Below, piece by piece: positions 53,977 through 64,000 of a stretch of 64,000 bases of DNA (position 1 is its first letter; the number at the start of each line of letters is the position of its first letter). The position numbers and the translations under genes are program-made. The notes below the pieces were generated by a model that was given only the letters and a program-made list of their open reading frames with translations, ran no database searches and was not told the DNA's origin. Source of the stretch: Cladophialophora immunda (lineage: Eukaryota; Ascomycota; Eurotiomycetes; Chaetothyriales; Herpotrichiellaceae); NCBI RefSeq assembly GCF_000835495.1, contig NW_015622543.1, forward strand, positions 3,832,619 through 3,896,618, in the 5' to 3' direction.

Positions 53977-55131
53977 ATGCTTTTGCCAATGTTTCTTCCG
54001 CTCATTGCTCTCCTGCTGTCATCGCCTGCTCATGCGACCGAGCAACAGCAGAAGACTGTTGGTCTTACCAAGACGCAGGAACCCAACCCCACCATCACGG
54101 CCAGTGTGAAGTCGATCTTCAGCTCCTTCAGCCGCGACGAGAGCCTGACATTTGATCCGAAGTCGGCTTCTGGCTGTTGTGATCCAACTTGTGCCTTGGG
54201 CTTATGCAATGGCATCTACCCCTTCGACACGACATCTGCTCCGGATCCTGCTCGCACAGCAACAGCTCCGCCTGCCATTGTCACGGAGGCTTGCTGTTCT
54301 GCAGGCTGTCCTGATGGCTATTGCAGAGGCTTCGAGCGCTGGAGGCATTGGTGGCCGATAGGCTGCGTTGGCCGAGACTGCGCTGTGCCCACTGGACAAA
54401 GATGGAGACATTGGCCAGCTGGTCACCGTCCCAGCTTTCGCTGCAAGGGCAGGGACTGTCCCCCGGGCACCGGGCAAAGCGACTCGACCATCATCAGTAT
54501 CTTCCAGGACGCCGATTCCGGCGCGATTCGAGGCGTCAAACCAACCGACACCCCTTCACCAAATCCCCAAGCCGCCGAAAGTGATCCAACGCCGCAGTTT
54601 CACGCTGCGGAGCTGGCCGGTCAAGACCAAGATACGCTTCCAATCATTGTGGAAAACAGCGCCAAAGAGCCCGTCACTCTCCTCGCAGACATTGACCTGG
54701 CGCTGACTGAGAATTACATCTCATCCGGCATGCTATCGGCTCTGGGCGTCTCACCCACTTCTTCTGCCCTCAGCCCGATCGCAAAGCAAGACCAACGGAC
54801 TGCCGCCCTAGGCACTCCGGCCTTTAAAGTCACGCCAAACGCGACGATCACGCTGAACCTGCTCGCCGGACCACAGGGTGCCCTAAAACAGTTTGGGGAC
54901 GTCGAATTCAACGTCTTCGACCTGCCTCCTATCTCCCAACGGGATGGTGTCCCCTGGGAGCCGGAGGTCTTTCTGGGCGTGGTTTTCCTGCGCGAGGCGT
55001 CGGCATTGAGGCTCGTCGATGGGTTCGCGGGACACGCCGCGCTTGAAGGGTTGCCTGTGTTGGTGAGAGACATCAAGAGCACAGATGACGGCAAAGAGGC
55101 AGATGAGGGATGGGAGAAGGACGAGTTGTGA
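53977..55131 (+). CDS. Secretory-pathway protein with cysteine repeats, retropepsin-like half and C-terminal KDEL
   Basis: A 384-aa intronless ORF. Residues 1-20 form a signal peptide ending at AHA. Two exact CC-x3-C-x4-C-x-G repeats lie at 67-78 and 106-118. Two RWRHW segments (121-125, 142-146) follow, each before a Cys-x-GRDC or Cys-x-x-RDC type motif (C130/C135 and C156/C161), twelve cysteines in all. The C-terminal half (about 215-365) has the rhythm of a retropepsin-like fold: LLADIDLALTENYISSGML where an active enzyme would have a D-T/S-G, and VFLGVVFLREASAL near the end; the catalytic triplet is absent. The protein ends EKDEL, a canonical ER retrieval signal. I do not recognise a named family; an ER-resident non-enzymatic role is inference. 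Confidence 0.8.
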   Translation: MLLPMFLPLIALLLSSPAHATEQQQKTVGLTKTQEPNPTITASVKSIFSSFSRDESLTFDPKSASGCCDPTCALGLCNGIYPFDTTSAPDPARTATAPPAIVTEACCSAGCPDGYCRGFERWRHWWPIGCVGRDCAVPTGQRWRHWPAGHRPSFRCKGRDCPPGTGQSDSTIISIFQDADSGAIRGVKPTDTPSPNPQAAESDPTPQFHAAELAGQDQDTLPIIVENSAKEPVTLLADIDLALTENYISSGMLSALGVSPTSSALSPIAKQDQRTAALGTPAFKVTPNATITLNLLAGPQGALKQFGDVEFNVFDLPPISQRDGVPWEPEVFLGVVFLREASALRLVDGFAGHAALEGLPVLVRDIKSTDDGKEADEGWEKDEL

Positions 55132-56158
55132 GGGAAAAGTGAGATGTGTGTTGGGATAAGACGCTGTTGGGGTACCACGGGGACCTGCCAAGGTGGATAA
55201 CGAATGACAAGGGAATGGAGCAAGAAGGGAACAGCCATTTCTTTTTCCTTTCTCAGTTTCAAGGGATCATGGGCACGGAGGCGGGCACTCTGTACCGAAG
55301 CAAGTGAGCAGGGATACGAACAAGTAGGAGAGCAAGCAAGCAGTTGTATCTCGTGCTTTCTTCTCAGAGCAGTGTCCTAGCATTCGCGTTCCTTTTTTTC
55401 AGAATCTCCTCCCTTCGCCACTATGATCCTCCCAACGTAGTGAGGTCGGCCGTCCGTGACTAAATTCAGGACTCCCTCCACTTGCGCTGCGAGAGCGCCC
55501 AAAGAGAAAAGCAAACATGTTTGCACACGTCTCGAAAGTTGCGGGGACTGGACTTGTTGATATTGTATGAATCATAGCTGCGTATAAGTACAAGGTACAA
55601 GGCCTGCGATCCTGCGGGCAGGGCATGCGTGGGGGATGAAGCACCGTGCCATAGAAATACAGATTATATGGGGTGCCGTGCCAAACTCGACCCTCTTCCT
55701 GGCTCGACTCGTTTTTCGGGGATTGAACTCGTCAAAAGCTGTCGTCATTGCCTGTTCGGCGCCCGCTCATTCTCGAAGCCTGGTTCAACACATAAATCTT
55801 CCGTCCACGGTCAACGTCTTCAACCAGATTCCGTGGTCCACCTTGACTGTATGCGGCATTGGCGGTTGTTGCGGCTTCATGCTCAAATCCAATCGCGTGC
55901 TGACCTCTCTGAAAGGGGTTTGAGCAGCCCAATTCCACCATGGCGTCTCATCCGAGTGGAGCTCGGCGATGAAGCACGGTATCCAGAAAGCGCCATGCTC
56001 TTTGAAATTTCCAAACAAATATAGTGCCGACAGAAAACTCCGAGACGCTGGATCTCATCAAGTCTCAAGATTCCATGTGTATGCTGGTCAACGGCTCCGC
56101 CGTATTTAGACCTCACGAGAAAGAGGTCAATTAAAGATTAATTCCGGCCTCGTCACAC
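55132..56158. other. Convergent intergenic region
   Basis: About 1 kb between the KDEL-ended gene (+) and the fibroin-3-like gene (-). ORFs of up to 131 codons (55629-56024, +) overlap others and are not supported. Confidence 0.5.
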
Positions 56159-57272
56159 TCAAACTTCCCTCATACTTCCATTGACGGGTTTTCTTCCCAC
56201 CTGTAAGAAACTCGGCGGCCGCGCGTCATATGGCGACGCGCCAGATTCCGGATATGGAGCTTGCACCTGTGGGGACGGCACAGGATTGAACGGCTTGGGC
56301 ATACTGATTCTGTGTGAATTGTAATCGCTCTGCGAAGGCTCGTATCTCGTGCTCGCGGTGCTGTTTGGAGCATAGGAATGTTGATAGACAGGGTGCGGCT
56401 GCGGGCCCCGGTTGTACTCATAAGGGCTTGGGCTGGCAGCGCCAGCGATGAATTTGTCCGAGTTGCTTGTAAATGAAGGTGCTTGGGAATTGGAGCGGTA
56501 GGTTGGCGGCGGGCTTAGCGGGACGGCCTGGAAGTTGTCCTGATCGTTATTGCCCAAGAGTCTCTGATCGCCCAAGTCGGCGTTGTACGAGTGGTTCATG
56601 CCAGCGCCGTTGTGGAGATAATCTGGTTGCGGGTTTGCTGAGACTGGCGATATGGGTCCATTAGGGACGCTGTTGTAGCCTCCTCTCGTCCTCTGCGGTT
56701 GGGAGTCGAGTCTCCCCATTTCCAGATCGCCGTTTGCATTCTGGTGCGGTGGCTCACTGGTGTCTTCGACCCTTCTCTTGGTTGCAGTGTCCCAGCTGGG
56801 CATGGGTGGGAGACTATCCTCATTGATCATCCGCTTGGTGCTGGGATCTTCGAAAGTCGCGAACTGAGGTACGCTGGGGTTGCCGTACGCCATGGGGTTG
56901 GGGGCCGGCTGGTATCCCTGGTAAGGAGTGGGAGGCATTCGAGTGTAGTCGTCTTTGAATTGCGCAGGACGGTCACGCCTTCGACCTCCCCGACAACAAC
57001 CGCCACAGCAGCTCATACAACAAGAGCAGATCTCCACCCCACAGCAAAGGCACCGGGCGATACAAAAGAGGACCGAAAGCAGGATCAGGGAGCCGATGAC
57101 AATCGCGGCAATGACGGGCCACCTTGCTCAATGTTAGACTGAAACAAGCCAATGAGTCCATCGATACGTACTTGCAATATGATTTCTGCATGCATTTATC
57201 CCAGCTGGAGAATGTATCTGGGACTGATTTCACGTCGGAGACAACATCGCGGGCGTAGAGATAGTACGCCAT
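56159..57272 (-). CDS. Fibroin-3-related single-pass membrane protein with PPxY motif
   Basis: Two exons (57272-57172, 57122-56159) encode 354 aa. A short N-terminus with DTFSSWDKCMQKSYCKW precedes one TM helix (about 35-57, VIAAIVIGSLILLSVLFCIA). A juxtamembrane cysteine cluster (CLCCG, CSCCMSCCGGCC) follows, probably palmitoylated or metal-binding. The rest is a long disordered tail rich in Pro, Ser, Asn and Tyr with the PPxY motif PPTY in LSPPPTYRSN. I recall this layout from fungal proteins annotated as fibroin-3 related; no function is established. PPxY motifs recruit Rsp5/Nedd4-type ligases. The intron acceptor is an AAG, required to give the conserved CKWPVI. Confidence 0.8.
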
Positions 57273-58156
57273 TTCGTTAAGGATCTCTTGAAATAGAGAT
57301 CTGAAGCAGGGTAGTATGTCGTCAATTCATACACGGTCGTTCAAATAAAGGCGACCGACTCTTCTTCTGGGAGTGGTGGGCTGGATGTGCAAAGGAGGCT
57401 GGTGTCTGCTGGGAGTTTACCGAGGCCGGCCTGCGGACAGTGTAGAATGAGTGGATTGACGAACGTCGTGTGGGTTCGCGGATAACTGAAGTGAATGTGA
57501 CGATAATGAAGGAGAAACGGAGAGAGGCAAACGCAAGACGAGGGACATAAGACAAAGAAAAGCAACTCGCCGAGTTGCTATGAAAAGAACCTCAAGTGAG
57601 AGAGGATTGAGTAACGCAGGAGGCGGAGCAACAAGGCCACAAGGCCACAAGTCGCGGGTTTGGGTCGAAGCAGGGGTCGCCGACAGGCCAATCGCCGCAC
57701 TCCGGGGACAGCTCATTGCGGGCTCCTCCAGGGCGATCTGACCCTGCCGAGCTTTGCATCTTGCGGGCGCATTCCAGCTGAAACGCCGGCGCTCGTCAGA
57801 GCCTGGCCGCCCGAACAGGGGATGCACACCCGATCCGGTGCGAGGCTGCACGGTAAGAGCAGACAATGGCATTATACGGGGAGAGGTCTCGCACGCTTCG
57901 GCAAAAAGTGATGAATTAGTCCATTGTCGTAACGCTACATTCTTCGTGAATCTTGCCCCTCCAGTTGCCATTCCTCTCGAGTTCCGATTGCATAGGATAG
58001 CCAGCGCCCCCTAAATCTATCGTACACTCTCTTCAGCTCCTCCTTTTGTACAGACCATCTCATATTGTCTCGACAACATCTTCCTTAATCGCAGCTCTTT
58101 AACATGTTATTTCGCAATACCACAAAATCACTCCCGTGAGGTGGAATCAACCTCAA
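57273..58156. other. Intergenic region between the two PPxY genes
   Basis: About 880 bp between the fibroin-3-like start (-) and the RCR end (-). A 184-codon minus ORF (57417-57971) has no family features and is treated as a chance ORF in the promoter region. Confidence 0.45.
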
Positions 58157-58808
58157 TCACTTTTTTGCGGGTGGAGGACCCGTTGGGGGAGTGTAGACAT
58201 CGTCTCCTCCTCTGTAGGTATTTGGTGGTGGCTGCATTTCAACGTCGGTCTGTCTCCCGCCAAAGTAGCCTTGATTTTGGCCGTAGTACCCCCCGTAACT
58301 CTGGTTTTGGTTGTAGGCAGGTGGTGCTTGTGCTTGATAAGGCGCTTGTTGTGTTTGCTGGAAGCCAGGGTTGTACTGAGCAGGCCCGTGGCCCCAAGGG
58401 GTGCGGCCTGTCCATCCTGTGCCGTACAGAGGTTGTCTACCCATGCGACGTCTTCGGCGAGCGCTCCACAAGCTGTATTCAATCAATACCATGTGGCGAT
58501 GCGGAAGATGGTCCAAACGTACCTGAAGAGGAAGAAGATGAGGAATGCGCCGATGATGATGATGGCGAGGGCAACCCATCTACCCCAGTCATACCAAGCC
58601 GAATTACATCTGTATGCGACGCCGTTGTTGTCGATGCATCTGGCCATGACGAAGGAAAAGTGTTAGCAGGAAGAAGTCTTGGTGTGAAAGTGGTGGTGAC
58701 GAAAGGCAACCGGGAAGAATGAATGGCATATAAAGAGATTTCATTCGAGGATGGCAGTGCTTACACGTTGTCTCCGTAGTACTGTCTGGTGACGAGTCTG
58801 GGGTTCAT
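58157..58808 (-). CDS. RCR family protein (Congo-red resistance, chitin-synthesis regulation)
   Basis: Three exons (58808-58765, 58639-58523, 58472-58157) encode 158 aa. A short luminal N-terminus (MNPRLVTRQYYGDN, then CIDNNGVAYRCNSAWYDWGRW) precedes one TM helix (VALAIIIIGAFLIFFLF), a basic stop-transfer run (ARRRRRMGR), and a Gln/Pro/Tyr-rich cytosolic tail with PPAY. This matches the RCR family, whose yeast members Rcr1/Rcr2 bind Rsp5 through PY motifs and affect chitin deposition and vacuolar trafficking of membrane proteins. The first exon, not obvious at first sight, restores the usual N-terminus and frame. Confidence 0.88.
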
Positions 58809-59693
58809 GGCTGCTGTGCCTGCGTATACGTGTGTGAGTGTGTGTGGATATGGAATGTGGTGATGTCAAGCAGAGTGGAGGCTGGTGATTCGTATGCGAT
58901 GTAGGTTGCCGCGGTAGGTGCCCGCTGATGTCTGAGGCGCAGAGAACGAGGGCGCTTACACAAATCAACGAGGCTGAAATGATATTTGATTTCCAGGGAT
59001 TTGCAGTTGAGGTAATGGTGATGATGATGGGATCAGATAGGTACGTATAACAAGGTGGAAAAATGAGTTGGCAGGCAAAAGCGTTAACGTATGATAGTGA
59101 TGGCACGGACAAGAAGGCGCAGCAAAGCTGGCGCAGTCGGGGATTTGCGTGACGGCCACAGCTCTACCGAGCCCTGACGAGTAGGAGGGGGAGAATTCCC
59201 TCGAGGACAAATAGTGCATCTGGCGTGGCGCAGCATCACCGTTCCAATTGGCCTTTACCCCCGTGTGCCCCCCCCAGAAGCTGGCCTCGGCAGCTGTTCC
59301 AGTGGGCGCCCAGGCATTAACCGGCACCTCCAACCAGCACCCGCTGGGCCTCTGGGGGGGGCACCTTATGCAACCCGAGTCTTGGCTACGCGTCATTCGG
59401 GCAGCGGTTCACAATGGCCTGTTTGTGGTATGCCACTCCCTCCCAGTGCCGTGATGACCTGTGGAGGACCCTGCAGGGGCTGCTACGATCGATTTCCCCT
59501 CTGAGCAGGCGCCTGGAACATTCTCCTGGAGAACATGAGTAGAGTACGCCCGGACATCCCCTCGCTGGCTGCAATACGCGTGCTGTCAACTCCGTATTTG
59601 TACAGTGGTCCAAAGTCAACAATGTACCGTCAATCCATCAAGGCTGTGTAGCACCAGAATTCCAAACGCCGTGGCTCAAACAAAGAGAGGTTT
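58809..59693. other. Intergenic region, RCR promoter
   Basis: About 885 bp between the RCR start and the ARL8 end. A GC-rich stretch with C- and G-runs lies at about 59255-59365. No gene or RNA is supported. Confidence 0.5.
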
Positions 59694-60308
59694 TCACTTC
59701 CCGGACCTGGCTACCAGCCATTGGAGCACCGCTTCGAGATTTGTCTCTTCCTTTGCACTGATTCCGTAGCAGCTGATCTCCCGCCGAACTATCGACTTCA
59801 GGTCCAGCTGGTCAATCAATTCGTCCACCGACAACTTGTTGGGCAAATCCGACTTGTTGCCGAGGACGAGAAGAGGGATGGCGTTGAGCGTAGGTCGGTC
59901 CATGAGATTGTGCAGCTCCTCGCGAGCGACCGGGATGGCATCCTTGTCGGCAGCATCGACCACGAAAAGAATGGCATTGACTCCGCGACAATATCGCTCC
60001 CACATGGATCGATAACGTGGTTGACCTCCAAGATCCCAGCACTTGATTGAAACATGGCCCTTTTTGACTTCCCTCTTGTTGAAAGCCACTGTGGGCACGG
60101 TGTCGACGGTGAATTCATTGCCCTTGAGACGACAGAGTTAGACACCGTTCAACTTGATGAAACAACTACAATGGGATTGACTCACAGCAAGGACTCGCAC
60201 TAGACTCGTCTTGCCGGCATTTTGTAATCCAACGATCGCCACGTCCATCTCGGTCGCCCAGAACATCCACAGCAGCCAATCCCACAGCCAGGTAAAGAAG
60301 CCCGCCAT
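59694..60308 (-). CDS. ARL8: ARL8-type small GTPase
   Basis: Two exons (60308-60186, 60122-59694) encode 183 aa. Evidence: an amphipathic N-terminus rich in Trp (FFTWLWDWLLWMFW), P-loop GLQNAGKTS at 27-35, WDLGGQP in switch II, SMWERYCRGVNAI typical of ARL8, LGNKSDLP and a C-terminal SAKEETNLEAVLQWL. Position 2 is Ala, not the myristoylated Gly of other Arfs, again as in ARL8. In animals ARL8 drives lysosome motility and fusion; in fungi the vacuolar or late-endosomal role is inferred. A CACGTGACGTCA composite site lies about 215 bp upstream. Confidence 0.95.
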
Positions 60309-61566
60309 TTCGGTTGATGTCTCGGAGGCCTGGTTGTGTTCATCTGCTAAAGGAACTCAGGAATGATTGAGGGAGAGGACTTTCCGCCGGGCGTTATGAC
60401 ATGGTGAGCATTGGCAGCCAGACACGTTTCATAGATGGAAGAATGAAGTAATTAATGCCAGTGACGCGCCCCGAGAAAAAGCCCTAGAAGCTCCAGGCAA
60501 AAGCGCGGGAAAGCCAGATGGCACGTGACGTCACCCTCAGTTTCGTGCAAGCTGTCTCCTGCTCCTCCTCCACCTCCACCTCCACCATCTTCCCTTGAAC
60601 GACCCGGATCTTCTTTCCTACCGTGGGCTCCATAATCATCTCCTCCCTTGCATGGGAATATTCTCATCCAAGAGGCTCCTAAGCGGGATCTGACACTGTT
60701 CAACTCCGAGAACTCGCTTCCACGGGCAAGCTGGTCATACGCCTCGAAAATCAGTCCGCGTTGGCTCACAGAATGCTCTTATCTGGCTCGTCGAACCAGA
60801 GATGGAGCGCCAAGTGCCACGCTATGGTGCGGCAGTTGGCCTTCTGTGTGCTCAGCAACTCGATTGGGCTTTAAGCTGGCAGCTGGCCCTCGGCCCCTTG
60901 TACCTATCGTCCCCTATCTCCCACGTGGCCTACGATGGCGACATTTGTTCTCCGATACTTGGACGAGCGTGAACCTCCTATCGAGCATCGTGTCCACTTG
61001 ATACCGCTCACCACTATGGTCGACAGGAAGACATGGATGTGGGCCGCATAAGGATGTTTGTCGATATGAGGTGATTGTACAAGCATACTAAGTTAAGACC
61101 ACTAAAGAAATAACTGATGGCCAAGTACACCGGCCTTATCCAGAACGAGTGGAACCACTAACATACTTCTACCGTTGCCCAAATCACATTGCTTTGCGCC
61201 GGCGCGGCCAGCAGCCTCAACCGCAGCTAACGCAGATCATTGCAGGCCCCCTGCGGCTTGATCGCAAAACTCCGCATTCGATACTCACATGGACCATAGA
61301 AGCACAGATATCAACTGGCGGCGAACGGACAACACCTTTGCCTCTGCATTAAGGCCCTTGGTGTCGATACATACTCTTTACCGTTACAGCCCTTATCTCG
61401 TCAACCACTTGCGTCGAAAAGCTAGCACTAGGTTGTCTGCTGCCGATAACGATGGGTTCCCGACGGAACCAGAACCATACTTCTATAAGACACGTCCGTC
61501 ATCCCAGGAAATCCTTCCGTCTTGCTCCTGCGGAGGTTGCTCCTGTTTCGAACCCGTGCCTTGAAG
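60309..61566. other. Divergent promoter region, ARL8 / ACS transporter
   Basis: About 1.26 kb, the largest gap. ORFs of about 105-117 codons (60452-60769 -, 60648-61001 +) overlap and are not supported. It contains the composite site at 60522-60533. Confidence 0.5.
60522..60533. promoter_or_regulatory. Composite E-box/CRE site CACGTGACGTCA
   Basis: CACGTG (60522-60527) overlaps a perfect TGACGTCA palindrome (60526-60533), so bHLH and bZIP factors could compete here. It lies about 215 bp upstream of the ARL8 ATG. Function is inferred. Confidence 0.4.
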
Positions 61567-63421
61567 ATGGCCGACGTAGAGAAGATCCCGGTCCAGGTTA
61601 TTGAACCAACCCTCGATCCTCAACCAAAATCTTCCACGAACCTCCTCGACCGCATTAAAGGCAGTACAAATGATCCCGATGCGCTTGGGAGGGAGTTGTT
61701 GCAGAAGGCTCTTGAGTTTGATGAAGCTCAACTTGAACGAGATGCAGTCAAAGTTCGCCGGAAGCTTGACTGGATTGTCATCCCTATGGTATGGTAGATT
61801 GCAACAATCCTCGACAGACCTCGAGCTGACTTTGGACAATGCTAGATGATGACAACCTATATGCTAAGCTTCCTAGACAAGCAGACGTGAGTACGGATTG
61901 GACGCGCACTAGTCCCTGCTCTGACGTCTGCAGGCTCAACTATTCGAACGCATACGGACTTCAAGAGGATACTCATATGAAAGGAAATGACTATTCGTGG
62001 GTCGCATCGGCACTATATTTCGGGTGGCTCCTTGGTGCATACCCATGGAACGTCATCCTCCAACGCTACCCCATCGGCCGAACGATTGGATATATGCTTT
62101 TCATCTGGGGTGCTGTCTGCATGCTTCAAGCCGCTGTCTTTAACTTTTCTGGCTTCTTTGCTATTCGCTTCTTCTTGGGGATGGTGGAGGGTTGTATATC
62201 ACCAGCTTTCGTCCTGCTGACCTCTATGCTATGGACGAGAGAAGAACAAGCACTCCGAACGTCCTTTTGGCTGTCGACAAACGGAGTTTCCTCGATCCTT
62301 GGTGCCTTGCTTGCGTACGGAAGCGGCCATGCAGCTCATCTTGCGGTCCCCAACTGGAAGTTGATCTATTTGGTAGGCTATCCTTTCAACGGCTGACCTG
62401 CGTGGTACTGACGTCTAGTAGATTGTCGGAGCTATGACATTCTTCTGGGGCTTCGTCATCGTTCTCTACTTACCCGACGGAGCTCATAACGCCAAGATGT
62501 TGACAGAATATGAACGAATGGTGGCTGTCTGGCGTGTGTCGAAGAATCAGATGGGCATCAAACACCACAAAATTGTTCGCGGCCACATCAAGGAGGCACT
62601 GCTCGACCCAAAGACCTACCTCGTCATACTCATGGGTACTTGCACGGGGATTTTGAACGGCGCCGTGGCAAACTTCTTTTCTGCTTTGATCAAGGGCTTC
62701 GGGTTCGATGCGCTCCGAACGACTCTGCTTCAGACGCCCGGTGGCGCCTTTGAAATCATTGGGTGTATGGGCTTTGGCTGGGTGGCGACCAAGAAGAATC
62801 TTTTGGGCATCACCATCATCAGTGAGTGAAGTTTCTGCTCCCCGAACTGGCGTAGCTAATCCCTCTGCACTCCTCAGTTTCATGCCTGCCCGGAATTGCC
62901 GGCTTGATTGGTCTCTTGACCGTCAACATCAAACATCGATATGGGCTGGTAGCTTGTTGCTGGCTACAAAACGTCCTTGGAGCGCCTATTATCCTGGGAT
63001 GGACTCTGCCAGGTGTCAATGTGGCAGGGCATACCAAGAGAACTGCCGTCGTCGGAATCTTCTTCGTGTAGGTGGCTCTCTTTGCTTTCTCGGCACGACG
63101 CAGGATCCTGCATGGATGAGTCCTAGGGAAATGGCCAGCTAACACGGACACAACGTTAGATTCTATTGTGCCGGAAACATCGCAGGCCCACACCTGTTCA
63201 CACCCTCCGAAGCGCCTCGATATTTCACCGCTATCAAAGGATTACTGGGCACCTACTGCGCGCTCTGCTTCCTGCAAGTCATCTACACGGCCTTGTGTTA
63301 CTTTGACAACAGGGCGCGCGATGCCAAGGGCCTCCACGCCGAGAGGCAGCAAGAAGAGCTGCTGGAGGGCTTTGAAGATCTCACGGATAAGCAGAACTTG
63401 CATTTCAGGTACAAGATTTGA
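61567..63421 (+). CDS. MFS transporter, anion:cation symporter (Dal5-like) family
   Basis: Six exons (61567-61788, 61846-61886, 61934-62372, 62422-62821, 62878-63067, 63160-63421) give 517 aa in one frame. The N-terminal tail ends VRRKLDWIVIPM; TM1 has LSFLDKQTLNYSNAYG, the allantoate-permease-type variant of the ACS signature. It also has FFAIRFFLGMVEGCISPAFV in TM4 and KGNDYSWVASALYFGW in TM2. The substrate is an organic anion or ureide such as allantoate by family; specificity cannot be read. It is clearly diverged from the ACS transporter at 28 kb (DRSNIGNAR against DKQTLNYSNA), so the two are not a recent duplication. Confidence 0.9.
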
Positions 63422-64000
63422 ATGGAAGTTGACCAGTTGGGGTGAATGGACTGAGGACCAAGCTGTGACGGTCGCGTATCGCTGCGGCAAACATCGAATC
63501 CGCCTTGGCTAACATCGGCATCCGAGAGAGAGGTTGGTATATAGAGTGCATGGAATCGGATATGTGATTTACCTCGTACGAGAAGCCTGTTCGTTGATCC
63601 AATTCGGCTCTTTGGTGAGTATTTCTCGGTCGTTGGGAAGGCCCCGATCCTACGATAAGGAAATGGAATGGGTGAAGTCGATATTCAGATCGGAGATCAG
63701 GGAGCGAGCCAAACCGAGCTTGCTCACCTGTTCGTGCACAGGATGTACCCGACGACTTCAGTCGACATTCTATACCTCGCCCCTTCTGTCTGTCTGTCTA
63801 TCTGTCCCTCCCTCCCTCCCTTCCTCCAGACTTCATCCTGATGTTCTTCCCCCCTTCTCGTCCTGCCTATGCACGGGTGTGATGAAGGTAGTTGATTTTC
63901 CCAACTCATATATCTCTTTCCAACCGGTGTCTTGTGCACTCCAATGAGAGACACGCACCCACCATCAAGCGACATCGCTCTCACGTCCTGGGCCGCAGAC
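63422..64000. other. 3' intergenic region to window end
   Basis: About 580 bp. A TCTG/CCCT-type pyrimidine microsatellite lies at about 63787-63830. The 137-codon plus ORF (63534-63947) spans this repeat and shows no family features. No gene is supported. Confidence 0.5.

Noticed and set aside
57417..57971. 184-codon minus ORF upstream of the fibroin-3-like gene
   Set aside because: No family features, overlaps other ORFs, and sits in the expected promoter and leader.
28021..63421. Recent duplication relating the two ACS transporters
   Set aside because: Their signature motifs and intron positions differ, so they are separate family members.
1..64000. Biosynthetic gene cluster or mobile element
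   Set aside because: No PKS, NRPS, terpene synthase, transposase, reverse transcriptase or terminal repeats were seen.

Overview
The window is nuclear DNA of a filamentous ascomycete (Pezizomycotina); I cannot place it to class with confidence. The evidence is many short introns (about 45-200 nt, GTRNGT donors, CTAAC-like branch sites, YAG acceptors), 0.3-1.3 kb intergenic spaces, genes on both strands without operons, a HET-domain incompatibility gene, a fungal SWI/SNF Ssr4-type subunit and fungal-only membrane families. I modelled 29 genes; two are disrupted and the first is cut by the window edge. No tRNA, rRNA, CRISPR array or intact transposon was recognised.

Layout. 0-12 kb: 3' part of a MAL-type alpha-glucoside transporter, an F-box gene, an orphan membrane protein, an SNG1-like gene broken by an 8-bp tandem duplication, and a cytosolic GH13 alpha-glucosidase. 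The transporter and the glucosidase could work together in maltose use. 12-25 kb is housekeeping: mitochondrial Hsp70 escort protein (Zim17/Tim15), cullin-3 followed by a BTB protein, GINS subunit Sld5, Ssr4 and Rtg2. 24.6-34 kb is more accessory: a HET locus whose two HET-like halves share one reading frame but are split by a single TAG, an ACS-type organic-anion transporter, a dienelactone-hydrolase-family enzyme and an SDR dehydrogenase. 34-50 kb: fimbrin, a DDHD phospholipase, a FucP-type sugar transporter, Ysc84/Lsb3, Miro GTPase Gem1, a DUF985 cupin and proteasome beta5 (Pre2). 50-64 kb: an orphan polytopic glycoprotein, a secretory-pathway protein ending in KDEL with a degenerate retropepsin-like half, two neighbouring single-pass PPxY proteins (fibroin-3-like and RCR), ARL8 and a second ACS transporter.

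Points most worth checking: the in-frame TAG inside the HET locus, the 8-bp frameshifting duplication in the SNG1 homolog, and the KDEL-ended cysteine-repeat protein. Exon borders were worked out by hand from splice consensus and frame continuity. All family assignments come from motif recognition, not database searches.
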